Shown: positions 63,277 to 64,000 of the stretch, in pieces
How positions within the stretch are numbered: the stretch's first letter is position 1
How the letters are laid out: each line of letters opens with the position of its first letter
Assembly: GCA_009859145.1 (NCBI GenBank)
Contig: VRVR01000052.1
Location: 159,943-223,942, forward strand
Length of the DNA: 64,000 bases
Direction of reading: 5' to 3'
Source of the DNA: Andalucia godoyi
Taxonomy: Eukaryota > Discoba > Jakobea > Jakobida > Andaluciidae
Notes under the pieces: model-generated
What the model saw: the letters and a program-made list of their open reading frames with translations, nothing else
What the model was told of the DNA's origin: nothing
Database searches by the model: none
Translations under genes and position numbers: made by a program

Positions 63277-64000
63277 CAAAGATAAACTGAAAGTGGAACA
63301 GGAAGGAAAACAAGAGTGATAGTACCAGTGATAGTACCAGTGTCGATCGTCGACCGCTAGGTCGCTAGACTACGGTCGATTGACATAAAACATTTTGTCA
63401 ATCAGTTATTATACTCCACCACACTCTTTTCACTCCGTCAACACTAGATGCATTGCAGTTGCATGGCGTGCAGCGTCTTTCCATCCCACTGCATAAGTAA
63501 ACAATAAACACACACGTTCATTCATGCTGAATTGATTCATTCACGTACTGCAGCCCATCCAACCACTGTAGTGGACACCCGACGCAGACACACCGACTCC
63601 GTGCCGATCGGCACACAGAAATCGACCGACTGCTTGGCAGACTGCCATAGTCCAGGGTGCCGGTCGGTACATTCATTTTTCTGGCCCTCCTTCTCCTCTC
63701 GCATCTCACTCTCTCCCAACGACCATGAAAACCCGCGTCATGCGCTTGTCTTCTTCCACGTCTGCTGGCTTAGCATAAAATCACTTTATTCGCATCTCAT
63801 TCTCCCTTCCTCTTTCATATTCCCAGAAACCATTAGCTCCCATACATTCCAGCCACAAATACAAATACGGAAAATGGTCCACAGCACTTTTTCTGAGATA
63901 ATGCTGGGGACTGGTAGAGTCGCGGACGGCGAGCAATCTGGCAAAAGAAATTCTCTTGGGGACGACGCCGTTCAGGAGTTATATGTAAAATATTAATTAC
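63277..64000. other. Window end: no complete gene seen
   Basis: It has two GATAGTACCAGT units near 63318-63342 and an imperfect hairpin around GATCGTCGACCG. A short plus frame from the ATG at 63874 (MVHSTFSEIMLGTG, 40 codons to a stop; TATGTAAAAT could also be a donor site) may be the first exon of a gene continuing past the window. Otherwise nothing is recognised. Confidence 0.4.

Noticed and set aside
1-64000. tRNA, rRNA, CRISPR arrays and bacterial operon signals
   Set aside because: I scanned for T-loop GGTTCGA boxes with cloverleaf context, rRNA cores, and regularly spaced direct repeats. The few GGTTCGA hits (for example 31838, 53324, 55203) lack a partner A-box or stems, and no regular spacer array exists. 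Spliced genes exclude a bacterial source.

Overview
This is nuclear DNA of a unicellular eukaryote, almost certainly a free-living flagellated protist. The eukaryotic evidence is direct: spliceosomal introns with GTATGT/GTATGA-type donors and TAG/CAG acceptors, a histone H3 gene, SmD2, RPL38, TAF9, CNOT11, ENY2 and PC4, long Ser/Gln/His homopolymer tracts, and many simple repeats. Two coiled-coil/SHIPPO-type proteins and a kinesin-like protein suggest a flagellum. A secreted NlpC/P60-like peptidase suggests a diet of bacteria. I cannot place the lineage from the window alone. Genes are dense (about one per 1.5 to 2 kb), lie on both strands and have zero to two short introns.

Layout. 0-17 kb: CHASE-domain adenylyl cyclase, ADP-ribosylglycohydrolase, a large polyQ protein with two MGS-like domains, an unusual histone H3, an unrecognised 842-residue helical protein, a divergent kinesin-like coiled-coil protein and a TRPC4AP/TRUSS homologue. 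17-29 kb: CNOT11, a Cys-rich membrane protein, the NlpC/P60-like secreted enzyme, a Sel1-repeat protein, SmD2, RPL38 and an uncharacterised spliced gene. 30-42 kb: SURF1, MIC10, TAF9, LAMTOR1-like, UNG, COQ7, PC4/SUB1, a ZIP transporter, an unknown protein and a PKA regulatory subunit. 43-57 kb: SHIPPO-like protein, QRICH2/DUF4795-like coiled-coil protein, AMMECR1, DAD1, a nucleoside-phosphorylase-fold protein, ENY2, an acylation-candidate orphan and a type II glycosyltransferase. 57-64 kb is different: a decayed hAT transposon with terminal inverted repeats, a Crinkler/RHS-like ATPase-nuclease protein, an ORF broken by one TGA, and mostly unassigned DNA.

Functional threads. The adenylyl cyclase and the PKA regulatory subunit are two ends of one cAMP pathway. 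SURF1, MIC10 and COQ7 serve mitochondrial respiration and cristae. TAF9, PC4, ENY2 and CNOT11 belong to transcription and mRNA turnover. Neighbouring genes do not form operons.

The most unusual content is: (1) three copies of a degenerate repeat (30.1, 31.6 and 51.2 kb) whose minus strand keeps fragments resembling the N-terminal half of TnpB/Fanzor RNA-guided nucleases; (2) the polyQ protein with tandem MGS-like domains that lack the usual catalytic residues; (3) a histone H3 with a Gly-rich insertion replacing the K79 loop; (4) the Crinkler/RHS-like gene beside the hAT relic; (5) the secreted NlpC/P60-like enzyme. All assignments are by eye from motifs; no database search was run.
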